Of a stretch of 64,000 nt of DNA, positions 38,347 through 52,200 are shown one piece after another. The position numbers and the translations under genes are program-made. This stretch comes from Nissolia schottii (Eukaryota; Streptophyta; Magnoliopsida; Fabales; Fabaceae), in NCBI GenBank assembly GCA_003254905.1, contig QANU01033078.1, positions 103,000 through 166,999 of the forward strand. Reading direction: 5' to 3'. Under the pieces are notes generated by a model. The model was not told where the DNA came from, ran no database searches, and saw only the letters and a program-made list of their open reading frames with translations. Every line of letters begins with the position of its first letter. The first letter of the stretch is position 1.

Positions 38347-41300
38347 TGTAACATCCCGTATTTTTTCCCCTTAGTAAAATATTTTTCCCCTTAGTAAAAT
38401 GTTCGTAAAAATAAATAAAATATTGTATAAATAAATTTAGAAAGAGAAAAAAAAACCTCAAGTGTCGGTAAAATGGAAATCGGTTTAGTTTCGGACGATT
38501 TCCGGACCAATTGGGAATTTTTCTGGATACCGAAAGTACCCGTAAAATACACTAATAAAATAATAATTCCCCGAATATCTCCACTGGACTCAACTATTAA
38601 TAAGGAAAAATTAGTAGAGCGCAAGGATATGTCCGGATTATTTTTCGGACATCCGCACGTAAAGTATCAGGACTGCGAACAACAAAACGCAATCAAGCAT
38701 GATCAAAATTGGATAGATGGAAGTCATATTTATCCATAGTTGGATATTTATATAAAATACACTATTATATAATATACTAATAATTATGAATAGTAATAAT
38801 AATATAATAATATTAATATATAATATATATAATAAAATAAGAAAAGTTAGATTACATAGATATATATGTATATAGGACGGTGGGCTACTCTCATAAAGTA
38901 AGAAAAGTTAGATTATATAGATATTATGTATATGTGTGGTATTGGACGGTGGGGGCGGGCTGCCCTGATTCCATTTTCCAATTTGTTTTCTTTTTTTCCC
39001 CTCCCCTGACGCCGAAGTTCTTTCTTTCCTTTGCTTCCATTTCTATTTCTTTTCTTTGTTTTCCCCAGATGCAAATTCTTTCATTTCTTTGTTTTCTTTT
39101 GAAGCTTTGTGCTTCATTTCTTTGCCTTCTTTTCTTTATTTCTTGTTTTCTTTCTTCCCCCAAGATGCCTCTTTCTTATTTTCTTTCCCCTGAAGCCTCG
39201 TTTTCATTCTTTTTCTTTGCTGAAGCTTTGTGCTTCATTGTTCTTCTTTGTTTTGTTATTTCTTTGCTTTCTTTACTTTTTTCTTTATTTCAGTTTTCTT
39301 TCCCTGAAGCCATATGCTTCACGGCTTTTGTTTCTTCCTTTTTCGTTTTGTTTTCTTTGTTTTGTTGCTCCGTTTGTGCACTGCTGTGATGCTGCCGGAC
39401 GCCGGAAAAATAGGATGATCGTTGTGGAAGTGCTCAGGGAAATTTTCTCTTCACTTCCACCGTTTCCAAACTGGATTTGGAGGTGGGTAGTCTGATCACC
39501 CCTGTCTATGTGATTTTTAACTGTATATTTATGTATGTATTTTTGAGTAGGAAAAATTAGAAATATTATGAGGAAAATATGGAGTTAAAGATGCTTGAAG
39601 GATTTGTAGAAATATTGAGGTTAGGAAAATATAACTGTGCTGGTTGGAACTGTGTAGGAAGCCTCAGTAAGCACTGAGAAAAGAAATTCTATTTTTGGAC
39701 GCTGTGACTTTTCCGCTGAGTGGCCGAGCACAGGACGACTTCCCTTACACTTTTTTCCTCACCGAACAGCTCTCCCACAAGTGGATAACTCTAGTTTTCT
39801 CACCTCTTTGGTGATTGGATGTGCTTATGTGTGTGTGCAGGTTTCTATGTATGTTTGTTTATGTTTGCCTATGTATGTTAGAACTCTGGTTAGGATAGGG
39901 AGATGATTCTGAAGGGCCCTGTGGCCTGGACTAGATAGGTTTATTATGTATGGAATATGTGTAAAAGCTGTGGAATATGTGAAATATATGCAGTATGTGG
40001 ATATGTGAAGTATATGCCGTATGTGAACCTGTGAATTACATGTAGTATGTGATATAATAGGTAGCATTACATGCATTCATGGTAAAGCAATGTTCAGAGA
40101 ATTAGAAGTAATGACGAGATAAAGAAAGAGTATGAAATGAAATGAACCATAGGAAAACAAGTCATGACATGCTGCAGGTACTGAAAGGAAATTCTGAAAA
40201 GCTGCTGAAAGTGCTAAAAGCACAATGCTGAAAATAATGAATGAAATATGCTGCTGAAAAGGCTAAATGCCAAATGCTGAAAAGGCTAAATGCCATATGC
40301 TGAAAAGGCCGTGATCACGTGAGCCAATTATGATCCCACTTCAGGAGGTCCGAGGGGCATCCTGAATGTGGAAGCCCGCCACAGGTGGTGTCGATATGGC
40401 ATACCTGGAGGTGTGCGGTTACCACGCCTTTGCATTGTCGTACGGGGGCAAGCCTAGGTGGGGGTACAATATCCGCCCACTGTCGAGGGGTCCCGAGGGG
40501 GGCACACGGCAGGTGGAAGCCCACCGCAGGGGTCAGAGAGGACCACCTGGAGGTGCGAGGTTATTCCGTCATAACGTTGTCAAAAGAGGGCAATGCTATG
40601 GTGGGAATAACATATTCCAAAAGCCAGTTATTCAGTTATGCATAAGCATGTTTATTCTGTTATGCACATGTACATTCTGTTAGGCATGATTATTCTGATG
40701 ATTCTGTCATGTTTATGCTGATGACTCTGCTAGCTATATTCTGATCATTCTGTCATATTTATTTTGATGACTATGTGATGCATACTCTGAGGATTCTATT
40801 ATACGGAATGTATTCTGAATGTATTCTACTATGCACTTTGATTATTCTGAATGTGTAGTCTGCTGTTAAGCCGTACCGTCAAGAGCACGCTCGAGACGGT
40901 TATGTATATTCCCGAAATGTTAATCAGCACGAGAACGTAGTAAGAAAGAGTAGCTCCCATGTCACATAGTAAAGTAGATAAAGCCGTTCAGATAGGCCAG
41001 ATAATAATTGGTAGGATATTTAGTATATATGTTCACTTAGAGATCTCTGAGCCCCCTGAAGTCCGACCTAATGAACCGCAAGATACAGGTACTAGAGTTA
41101 TTTCCACTAAGAACCTATCGTTCTCACCCCCACTACCCTATGACTTCAGGAACAGGTGATGACTCATACTACAAGGATGATGCCGAACCGGCCAAGGAAC
41201 TATGAGGCGGTCAGAACCAGACAGGGACACCAGAGACAGCAGTAGTTATTACTCTGTTAGGGGTGGACTGGGAAATGCTACAGTTAGCCTTTATATGTTA

Positions 41301-41646
41301 ATGTTATGTATGGTATGTATTGAACATGTTACTTGTATATTATTTATTATAATAACTACATGATTTTTTTTTGGACCAGATGGGTGTATATTGTATGCTT
41401 TAGTATGATTAGACAGTTATCTGCTAAGCCTAAGGGCTTTATCGCTTGCTATATTTGTTCTTTCTGACGCAGGGCTCTATGTTATGAATTGATCGATACT
41501 AATGCAAAGTTTCAAAATTGGTCCCTATTTTCTTAAACAACTATTTTCGAAAGATAACAATGGACTAAGGTATTCCGACCAGGTAGGAAACAACCTAGTG
41601 AGCATTGTTTACTACGTACGGGTAAACAGTTAGCTAGGGTGTTTCA
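38347..41646 (+). mobile_element. inner solo LTR nested in the outer one, TSD GGTCG
   Basis: TGTAACATCCC at 38347 and GGGTGTTTCA ending at 41646 are flanked by GGTCG at 38342-38346 and 41647-41651. Both sides then continue into the outer copy. Length is 3.3 kb. Long frames at 38880-39495 are Phe/Leu-rich translations of a T/C-rich leader, not genes. The family landmark GTAGATAAAGCCGTTCAG occurs near 40974. The interior carries a small tandem array and a duplicated ACCTGGAGGTG-containing segment (about 40367-40435 and 40512-40565). Confidence 0.9.
40180..40312 (+). repeat. short GCTGAAA-type tandem repeats in the inner LTR
   Basis: The word ATGCTGAAAAGGCTAAATGC recurs near 40247-40310 with a period of about 23 bp. 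Looser GCTGAAA copies begin near 40180. Confidence 0.75.
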
Positions 41647-42594
41647 GGTCGTACACCGCCATGCGGGTCGACGGGCCCAGGGTGTACGTGAGAGTGTGAC
41701 ACAGGCCAAAGGAACGATGATAAGTTCATGCATGAATGGCATTGCGAACGATAGTATGATCGAAGGGAACACATGCATTGTTTTTCGTCACCGTGTTCGA
41801 AGGGAACGCATGGGGCGCGACCAAGATGTCTGTCTGCATACATGTATATGTGGTTATGTTATGACTGTTAGGAATAGCAAGCACGAGAACATAGATAAGA
41901 AAGATTAGATCCCTTATCACCTAGTAAAGTAGATAAAGCTATTCAGGATCCTAGGCAAAGATAATAATCAGTAGGATCTTAGTAAGCATGATCACTTAGA
42001 ATTCTCTTGAATGGCTTGGAGGATAACCGAGAAAATGAACGATAGATAATGCGAAGGAATCCCCACTGAGGACCAAGAGTTCTCACCCCCCAACTTGGTT
42101 ATGGATCCAGGTGTGCAGAGCGAATGGATTGACGAACGAGATGCATGGTAACTGGCAGCGGGACAAGCAAAGAAAAGATATTCGCAGTTGAACGATAAAT
42201 GTTTTTTTGTATTATGTTATGTGACTTCTATACATTTTGTGTAAATTTCTACTAGTAAGGGTATGTGTAATTAAGTTTTTGGGACCTTGATTGTAATTAT
42301 ATATATATACACGCCTACTCTTCATGTTCTACTTCGGTTATTAGCGACTGTTGTTATATGTTATCTTAATCACGCACGACTCCTAGTTTATAAATTTATA
42401 AGGCACACAAATGATTTTTAAATTGGTCCATATTTTTGCGTAAGAGATATTTGCAAAGGTAAAGGTAAGAGTTAAAGGTAACCCGACACAACGGCTAACA
42501 ACCCTGTGAGCATTGCTTGCATCATGGAAGTGGGCAGTTAGCAGGGGTGTTACAATGTACACCCCTAAATGTCACCATTAGCTAGCCCTACTGC

Positions 42595-42845
42595 CATCTT
42601 TTTCACTGCCATCACCACCGTCACCCACCACAACTACTGTCACCACCCATCACCATACCATCGTTGTTGCAACCACCACCACAACAACTACCACAACCAC
42701 CATGGTCACAACCACAATTGCTACCATGCACCACTACAACTACCGCCACCACCACCACTTACCACCTACCACCCACTTTAGTGTCATCGCTGATGCCACC
42801 ATTACTGCCATCACCATTGTCATTGCCACCTCTATCACCACCAAA
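42595..42845 (+). repeat. ACC/CAC-rich imperfect microsatellite
   Basis: Triplet-rich sequence (ACC, CAC, ACA) that opens several frames giving His/Pro/Thr-rich peptides. A similar tract lies at 35935-36110, on the other side of the outer LTR. Confidence 0.8.
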
Positions 42846-43286
42846 ATCATAACCCATCAACCAATTTTCTTATTTTATTGTTATTAATATTTTTTATTAT
42901 ATTTTATTATTATTGTTTTATTTATTTTTATTTTATTATTTTTTGGAGTGTATTATAGTCAAATATGTATATTATTTAATAATCATTTTTATATGTTAAA
43001 TAAAGTCATGTAAACTTTAAGTTATATTATTTGTGCATACTAAATATTATAATGTAAAATTATTTCCTCATTCACCCTTTTGGGTCATTCCATTCATTTT
43101 TTCATAAAAATCTCCAACATAAGCTGAATCTCCCCTAAATGAATAAAATTTACAGACTGTACTGTATGGTGTACTTGTCTAAAATTACCTTGATTGGGAA
43201 CAAACCGAAATCCCAGATTAGTTTCTAGGGTTTCAGATTTGGGCAGATTAGTGTTTATCTTGCTGGAAGAACATATCACAGAATAG

Positions 43287-46200
43287 ATGGATAGTAGTAG
43301 CTGGGATCAGATCCTGCAAGATGGAAAACTCTACAGGCACCTCAATTCCCTAATCGTCGCTCATCTTCGCGATAACAATCTCACTCAGGCAATCCCTCAC
43401 CGCTTCCATTTACACCTATTTGGCCAATTCATTGATTTTGCACTTCACAGAAATTAAAGTTGTGTAGTTTAATCTTTTTTCTTTTTTTGCATGAATGAAG
43501 TGTTCTTTTTTGGTCATTTTTCTAATTTGAAAATTTGGGGTCTTTGATCAGGCTGCAAGTACTGTTGCTTCAGCAACTATGACACCACTGAATGTGGAGG
43601 CCCCGCCCAACAAGCTTCTTGAGCTGGTTGCTAAGGTTCTTCTTACTTGTTTACTTCTGGAGCTGTTGTTACAGTGTAATTTTGTCTTACTCTTTATATA
43701 TGCAAGAGGAAGCATTTTGTTCTAAGGAATTAACAGGGTCTTGCAGCGGAGAAAGATGACGCGTCGAGAGGGACTTCCTTGTCTCCTTTTGGCAATTTGG
43801 GTGCACCTTTGCCTTCATCTCATCCCGGTGCTACTGCCGTTGATGTCAGGTAATTTGTTCTTAAGGTTGTTTGGCAATTTTGCTGCTGATAATTGTTCTC
43901 TTTTCCGCACTTGAAGCTAATGTGAAAGTGTATAGTTTCTAATTCAGAGAAAAAATAGTCGATGATGTGTTGTTAGTGTACCTCTAAATGCCAATTATGG
44001 AGTTTCGTATTGCCAAGTTAGATATGGTTGTTTCTCATAAGAGTACTGTGGGATGGTTAGCATTTGATTCCATAGGCATTGTGAAGAATTATTGCTTTGA
44101 CTTTTAATCGAATGTGTTTCTATTAAAACTTGTAATGGACTAGCAGCTGATACATGTTTGGTAAAAGAAGAATATTAAGATGAAGAAAGAAAAAATATAA
44201 GGATGCCAGAGTACAAGAGATCCTCTTTACAAGATCAAAAGATAACGAAAAGAGAAGAACATAGGGAAAAAAAAAAACAAAGCACTCCAATCTCTCAACA
44301 TATTTGAGAGAGAAATCAATAATACTTATCAGGGGACTTAATAAGTATGTGATAGTTGTAACATCCTGCTTTTTCCTTAAGAGAAATTTCACATAATTGA
44401 TAAAGTACGAACCAATTATTTAGACTGGAAAATTTAATTAAAATTATTTTCTAAGAAAAAAATGCCAATAAAAAATAATGGTGTCGTGATCTCGCAAAAA
44501 TACCGCGAGATCCAGACCGGATTTTGGTCATCTTTAGGAATTTAAATGAGTATCCAAGGTACCGCAAAGTACACTCTCACAAGAGGGAAAAATTACGAGT
44601 ACCTAATATTGATTCAAATTCCTCATTTTAAATGTTCGATTAATGTTGAATTTTGTGTAGATAATTTCCATGTCATTCATTAATTTTTCGCATGCGTGAT
44701 TACGCGCGTAACCGAACAGTTTACGAACAAACATGACCGAAATTGCATTAATTTTGGAGCTAAATTCGGCTCCTTCACCTGCACCACGGCAAACCCATGC
44801 CTCCCACCACCAAACTCCATCAACTCACCTTACCTATCACTATTCAACCATCATCACCATCAAATCCATTAAAATCCCATTTTCCCTCATTTTTTCCTCA
44901 CTCGCCCGAGCTCTCTCCCACTCCATCTTCAGTTTCATTTCCATCCCCATCTTCCTCTTCTTTGTTTCCTTTCCAAGAGACCTAAGCTTAGCAAACCACC
45001 ACCATCACCAAGCCTTCTCTCTTGAAGAAGGAACCACAAGCATTGGAGCTCTCTTTCTCAAACACCACCACCAAACAAAACGCTAGGGGTAAAATAGCCT
45101 AAACCATCTCTTGATGGTTCTATTATGTGTTTGCTTAGTTTGTGATATTTGATATAATGTGTGATGAATGTTTCCAAATGATTTTTTGTATGTGTTGAAT
45201 ATATTTTGGTTGCTAAAATCTGTGCCTGCATGACCTAAGTGGTGTGAGAAATCATGGGTTTAAGAAAAAGGAAATTGAAATGCTGTTACAGGTCTGTGGT
45301 CATTCGAATGACCAGAGCCATGGTCATTCGAATGANAAGCATTATTCTAGGAGCTAAATTAGGAAATAATCAGCCACTTGAATTCCTCCTGAATTATAAA
45401 GAGGAACCGAGGGAGGCTAGGGCAATTTTTTAATCTTATTCCAGAAATTAGGATTAGGCTCAGGAGGTCTAAGGGAACCTTTAATCCCAGAACCCGTTTC
45501 TCATCTGCATTCTAATTGTATTCATTTAACCAGGAAATTCCCCTCTGGAATTACTGGTATTATCAATAAAATTCAGCAAGCAAATTCAGTTAATCATCTC
45601 TGAGATACCAGTTGTTACATATTGAAACATGAAGTCGTGTCGAGTATGTGTAATTGTTGTATGATGATGTTATGATTATATAGCTTACTATAAATGTTAT
45701 TGTGCATCATGAGGATGGGTCGTCACTAGGACCTTAGGTCGACCTTAGAAAACTAGAACTTTTCACCTAACATTAAATAAAGATCATAACTGAACCTTAG
45801 GGAAAATGAGATGTCTTAGGAAGGTTCCGGCCAAGATGGGATCGGAAGACCTTACAGTTAAGTACGTAGTTATGTAATAGGGAATCCCCTCTCTTGGCAC
45901 GTCAAGCATGACAAGCCCCTACCAGTCTAGCAAGATAGACTGGTCTAATGATCAAGAAACGTAGGCTCAAACCTGAACGCGGGCTTTGCCCGGATTTAAA
46001 GATAAGGAAAGAATGAAAAGTAAAGTTTACGCCAAGGAAAGAAAGTCAAGGCCGCCAAAAAGGGCATGCAAAATGCCAAGGCAAAGAGAATGTTATGCAA
46101 AGTACGAGTCCACTCCTGGTGCCATGGAAAGAGTGGATCCCTCACTATTCTGCAAGCTGGATTGTCACTCTCTATCGTCGGCTAACGAATTATGCTTCCG

Positions 46201-49200
46201 AGCAATCGTGGTTCACTACCACTCGGGTAAGGAGAGCTGCCTGGTCGTTGGCGATACGGAGACGTAAGTGGGTTGTAGCCAAATGGGGACGACAGTGCCA
46301 CAGACTGCAAAGGAGAATGATGGACAGAAAGTAACGAAAAGGACGCCAAGCCCCTCATGCATGAATTGTAAATGTATGTATGTGTGTATATATATGTGTG
46401 TGTATAACGTATGTGGGGTAAGAGGGCATGACCCAATTGCCTTATGAGAAACCTCTATAATATCCTAAGTCCTATGACGAGCAATAATAAGAAGCACGAT
46501 AGAGAATCCCTAATGACTAGGGTAAAGATTAAATTATCCCCTTACACGTAGTAATTTAGATAAAGCCGTTCAGGAGTAGGAAAAATGAAAATGAACCAGG
46601 GAAAGTAGAATGGCATGACACTTAGAAAGCTCCTGAGCGGTCTGGATCATAATCGGGCCAATGAAAAGTAGTAACCCTTACATTATACCACTGGGAATGC
46701 ATCGTTCTTACCCTCAGTCGCTTGTGACTCCAGGTGCCACCGATGACTTGCCCACCGGTGGAGACGGCCTTGCTGCTCAGTATGACTCGACGGATTAACC
46801 CGGTTACCGGGGTCATCACAGAGACCCGCATTTACGTACCGACCGCCGCTGTGCACGACCCTTTTCCTGATCTGGGGCCCCAAGTTGAGCCACTTCTGAT
46901 TCCGGGAGCATTCGTTGACCACCCCATCATGATAGAGGATGTCAAGGACGAGGATATGATGGACATAGATTCTGGCGTGGAAGAGGAGACCGTGGTAGCA
47001 GAAGAGGAGGAAGACCCCGAGGAGGACCCGGATTGCGAGTTGGGGTAGTCGCAGCAGGAGGACAGCCGATCCTGTTTATTTGGTCTCCGTGATATTTTGT
47101 ACGGACGCAATGGGTAATACCCATTAGTCCTTAGGATATGTAAAAAATAGTATTTATTACTGTATATGGTTTATGAACCTTCTGTAAATAATTGTTGCTA
47201 GCAACGAATGTTATGTAATATGTTGACTCGTGTATGGTGACTGTTCTTGTACTTTTACCATGTATTATGAAGGACCATTGCGTGCTGATTTTCATTGCGA
47301 ATATTTGCTTGCTGGATTAACCTGTTGTTCGTCTGTTGATCGTTAAGCCAAAAGGCTCTAGCGTTTGCAATATATGTTTCTTTCCCGCGTGGCTTCTAAT
47401 TTACCTTTAAGTGTATGCAAGGGAAAAAGTTTTAATCGGTCCATATTTTCAGTAAAGGAATATCTTCTAAAACATATTGGGACTATAAGTATTCTTACCA
47501 AGTAGATAACGACCTGATTAAGCCTGGCTTATGACTTAAGCATAAGCTAGCTAGTTAGGGTGTTTCAATAGTTACCAAGGGCAATCAATAATATTTGTTT
47601 CCTTTTATCCTAAGATGAATAATATAAAAAAATTTGAACATGAAATTTGTTAGTAAATACAGTGATGCGCTTTTTAATAGGTTTGACATGGAGGTATCTT
47701 TCTTTGTACCTTTTTATTTTTGGTGTGAAAAGATTAATATAGTGAAAGCAGACCACAGTTTTGAACTTATATTAGATTAATAAAAATTCAAAAATTCAAA
47801 AAATCATTTAAATACTTTGAATTTCCTTCAGTTTCATATGGAAATTAAGATGGGGGTAATTTTAAGTCATGGATAGGTTATATGCTCACAAAGATAACCC
47901 TTGAAAGAGAGAAAATCAGTATCTGAATTTAGATTGGTTAAAACAGTGCTGTGCCAGATGTAAAGGGTTCATCAAAGAGCTTTCCAAAGCATGAGACACG
48001 ACACCTTTCAGAGCACAAGGTATGTAATATGCTTTAATTATATATGTATCCTGCATTAGTAATTCAAAACACTAAGCAAATCCTGCTGATAAGCATTTGC
48101 TTTCTAGTTATGTTTTTTGGACTGATGATTGTCTTAATTTTTAGAATATTGCCAGATGTGCAAGGTTTAGTCCTGATGGAAGGTTTGTTGCCACTGGTAG
48201 TGCAGATACATCAATAAAGCTATTTGAGGTGCTGATTGATAATTACATGTTGTTTTTTCTTTGTCAGGACTTTCAAACTTATGCTTCCACTTCTTTGCCA
48301 GGTTTCAAAGATTAAGCAAATGTTACTTCCTGATGCCAAAGATGGCCCTGTGCGGCCTGTCATACGAACATTTTATGACCACATACAGGTACATTTGCGT
48401 TTTTCCAAATTCCGTAGGATATATTGTGTGAAAAATTTTCTTCCATTGCCAAATTGATATTTTTCATATGATTAACACTAATAATTGACAGTTGCTCTGA
48501 TTATTGATGTTGACTTGGCTTCATGATGAGGGAGAAATTTCTAACATTAAATGCCTAGATTGTTTGATTTTGAAAATACATTTTATAGTTAATTAGTTTG
48601 AAATTATATCAACATTGAACAATGTGTGCTGGCTAGATAGGTTAGCATACTGTAAAAGCACCAAATATTAATAATGAGAAACACTGAATAAAGCTGAATA
48701 TTGTACTGATGTAGCATATAATAGAAAACAAGGATTGGTAGCACTTCGATAGGCCACTTACTCTCCCGATGGTAGCTTTTTAGAGGCCACCGACTCCTAA
48801 TTCTAGTCTAATCTTTTCTAATTCCTTATGCCTAATGCATTTTTCCCAACCCTAAATGACCAATCATTAATTATAAAATTACAAAATTATCCTTAATTCC
48901 TTATCCCTAATACCTAATCTCTATTCAAGGACCATCCTAGGCTTGCGTCGTGACACATACCTATTTCTAAAAGTATTGAACATCAGTCTATGTTGATCAG
49001 AAAATTTATAGTCACTTAAATAATGTGGTTTCTTTTTTGAGGTTTATTCTTTTCAATTATATTTCATTTTGCCAGACCTTTGCAAGTTTGTAGGTCAAAA
49101 TTATTGTAAACTTGATGAACTTACTTAGCGCATAACATTGCATATCAAAATGCCAACTTTAATTTGTCTTTGTTGAAGTGGAGTATTTTTACCAACACTT

Positions 49201-52200
49201 AGCTTGATCTCCTCAATATTAACGAGTCTTGAAAGATACTTCTTTTCATTTATCCCATCAGGCACTTACTTTTTTAATTTGCAAAGTTTATCAATGATTC
49301 CATGACAAAATGTTGCACTTGATGAGTATACAACTAGACTAGATAGAATTAGAAATGGATGCAGGAGAGGCTGGAAACAAAGTGGGAGTAATGCTTATTA
49401 TGGAAAGATTGTAGAATTTTGTCTTAGGTGATTTGGACACGTGTGGATAAGATATATAAAAGCCCTGGAAGAAGAGTAAATCAAATGGAGGGTGGTCCAA
49501 TAGCTAGAGCCAAAGAGAGACCAAGAAAAACCAAGATGTATGTAACTATTAAAACAGATTCAGATTTTAACGTTTTGAATGTAAACATGCTTTATGAAAG
49601 GACAATATGGTGTTGTTTGATTCATGTAGCTGGTACCACCTAGTGGGAAAAAGCTTAGTTGTTGTATAAAATGATCTTGCAAAATTGTCCTCGTATATTT
49701 GACTCTTTTTTTGACTAAAATGCAGCCAGTAAATGATCTGGATTTTCATCCGCAAGGTACCATCTTGGTTTCTGGAGCCAAAGATCAAACAATAAAGTAA
49801 GACCTTTTTGTAGTTTCATTGTCATTTCTGTTTTGTAATATTCATCTTATGTGCAATTATTTATCAGGAAATCACATGTGTTAATTACACTCGACTCCCC
49901 TCTTACTTTTGAAATTTATACCGACTTCTCCTCAGTTATATGTATTAATTGCACTTAAGCCATTCGCCTAAGCTGCTCTTAGCAAGTCTAACGGATGAAG
50001 TAGCATATATGTATATTTAACATTTAACGTCAAAATTTTAACTTCTTAAACTCTCTGTGAAAGGAAAATTTGCCCCCTTTAACGTGTACTAGACATGCAA
50101 AGCTCTTCTTCCCTAAATGAACAAGTTCATGATACAATTGTTTCATATGAGTTACAAATTGAACTCAACCTTTCCCAAATCAAAATTCACAGACTCACTC
50201 TTCTACTACCAGCTTTTCTCTTCATCCAATCATACTTATGGAAACCAATACTTCAACAAAGAGAGGTGGACTAAGAATCGCATCAATTCCGTACAAGAGC
50301 CAACACCATATGGGAGCTCACCCATTTTCCATGATGAATCATGCAATACAGAAAAACAACCTAGAAAACTGTTATCAATCTCTTCGATAGCTCCAAATTC
50401 ACCAACAAAGGACAATCCAAAAGTCGGATGGAGCCCCAAGCCAATTGGACCACCCACTATAGAACCTTTGCCTGAAAAAACCTTGTTGCGACAACAGCTT
50501 GGTCATTGGAGGGATGAATTGTCAAAGTCATTTTTGGCATGGAGCTAATGGTGAAGAAAATGGGTATAGCTCATCGTTGTTGATGAAGACTGAGTTTCTG
50601 TTAGACTCTCAGGTGCATCAGGGATAAGATGGGAATTCTGATGTAGCAGTGAGAAAGAGAGAGGGGAGGACATGGGTTTGTTGGAGGATGGAGGTGTGAA
50701 TTCTGTTTGGCAAAGGATAAAGGGAGAGGGAGGGAATGCGGCAGGACATCAAGGAATTACTGAGGAAGGATTTGGGGCCGCTCTGGGAAGGGTGATAGCA
50801 GACCCTCTAGGTCTGCAGAGTCTCGATCATTTACATGATCCTTTTATTTTCTGTTTATATAACTGAGAGTGAGGGAGTGATGAATGATCTTTGTAATTTC
50901 GGTGAGTTGTTCTCAAGTTCTCTAATCAAATTTCTGGTTCCTATCATGTTTATAATTATACATGGATATAGGTGAGAAATTGAGGAACTTGAGGCATGAG
51001 GGAAATTGAGGAGAAGGAAGCACAATCAAGTGCTGAAAGTGTTTCCTTTAAGGAATTGATAGTGTTTGATGCTGCACATTGCGAGGGAGATTTGTTAAAC
51101 AGTGGTAGTTACCATTAACTGAATGGGAGATTTGTAAAGGGGTGCAAACAAGAATGGTGTTGTGTGGAAGGAAGCACGGATACGAGCCGGAGGCCGTCGT
51201 ATCCGTGTCGGATACACAGATACGTGCGCCCTCGCTCTGTTTGTCGATTTCAGTTTTCAAATTTCAAAACAGGAGATGCAATACACTAAGAGTGGATTAG
51301 GACATTAGAGCAAAGGATATTAATTTTATCTTTTAATAATTACAGTACAATAATTTGTTTATTTTTACGTGAACTACATCTATTTTTACGTCTATAATTT
51401 GTTTTTTTATTTATAATATATTATTTTATGTTTTATTATACAACGTATCCTAGCCATGTTGTATCCTATATTTTTAAGAAACTGTCGTATCCCCGTATGT
51501 GTCGTGTCACCGTGTCGTACCTGTGCTTCCTTGGTTGTGTGTAATTACCACAAAATGGGAGGTCAGTGTACTTTCCCCATTCTTTTTAGTGATTTTCTCC
51601 ATGTTCTTTTGGATTCGCTCTTTCAATTGACATGCTGGTTTCAACCTTGTTTAGGTTTTTCGATATTTCTAAAACCAATGCAAAGAGAGCATACAGGGTT
51701 ATCCAGGTTGTGCTATCCTATATTTCCTATATTTAAGGTTATATGTAAATAAGTGAGAAATTTTAAGAATCACGTATAAACTTTCAGATTGTTGAATTTT
51801 GTTCTTCAGGACACGCACAATGTTCGCTCTGTATCTTTTCATCCATCTGGAGACTTTCTGCTGGCAGGTATTTATTTTTATCACATTTCTTGCAGAAGCT
51901 TTGTGATTTGCTAGTTGTATCCTTTTCCTTTTTGAAATAAAACTTGTTAAGACATAAAACCATGCAGTTGCCTCTACCCAACACTAAGAGAAATGATTCT
52001 TGAAATTGTATCAGGGCTTCTATGATCAAGAGGTCTAGAGTTTGATCATTTCTAACTATTTCTAAATACAAAAATGCTACATGTACACCCAATTTTATAC
52101 ACCCATACATACACCATTAATAATTCACAAACTTTATTCTCATAAGTGCACAAACATTGTAAACTTATAGATGATATTCTCAATTATACTTAATTAAGTG

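Larger units (their letters stand above)
36777..42554 (+). mobile_element. outer solo LTR, TGTAACATCC family, TSD ATGTA
   Basis: The left end is TGTAACATCCC at 36777 and the right end GGGGTGTTACA finishes at 42554. ATGTA precedes it (36772-36776) and follows it (42555-42559). Removing the inner insertion and its target duplication leaves about 2.5 kb. A TATATATA box at about 37402-37410 is followed by a C/T-rich leader like the inner copy's. Landmarks near the 3' end (GTAGATAAAGC..TTCAGG, GTTCTCACCCCC) are shared with the other copies. No coding sequence. Confidence 0.88.

Noticed and set aside
38880-39495. Phe/Leu-rich frames of up to 169 codons resembling a membrane protein
   Set aside because: They are translations of a T/C-rich tract inside a solo LTR, open because of composition; both overlapping frames look alike.
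40250-40570. Short direct repeats considered as a CRISPR-like array
   Set aside because: Units are contiguous or irregular without unique spacers, inside a plant LTR.
42569-42887. Overlapping His/Pro/Thr-rich frames of 60-70 codons
   Set aside because: All three frames are open because of the ACC/CAC triplet repeat.
44733-45086. 117-codon Pro/His/Thr/Ser-rich frame
   Set aside because: Lies within the solo LTR in CstF50 intron 3, with low complexity and no homologous frame in the other copies.
46734-47048. 104-codon acidic-tailed frame in the same LTR
   Set aside because: The Glu/Asp run comes from a GA-rich tract; the corresponding parts of the other LTR copies do not keep the frame.
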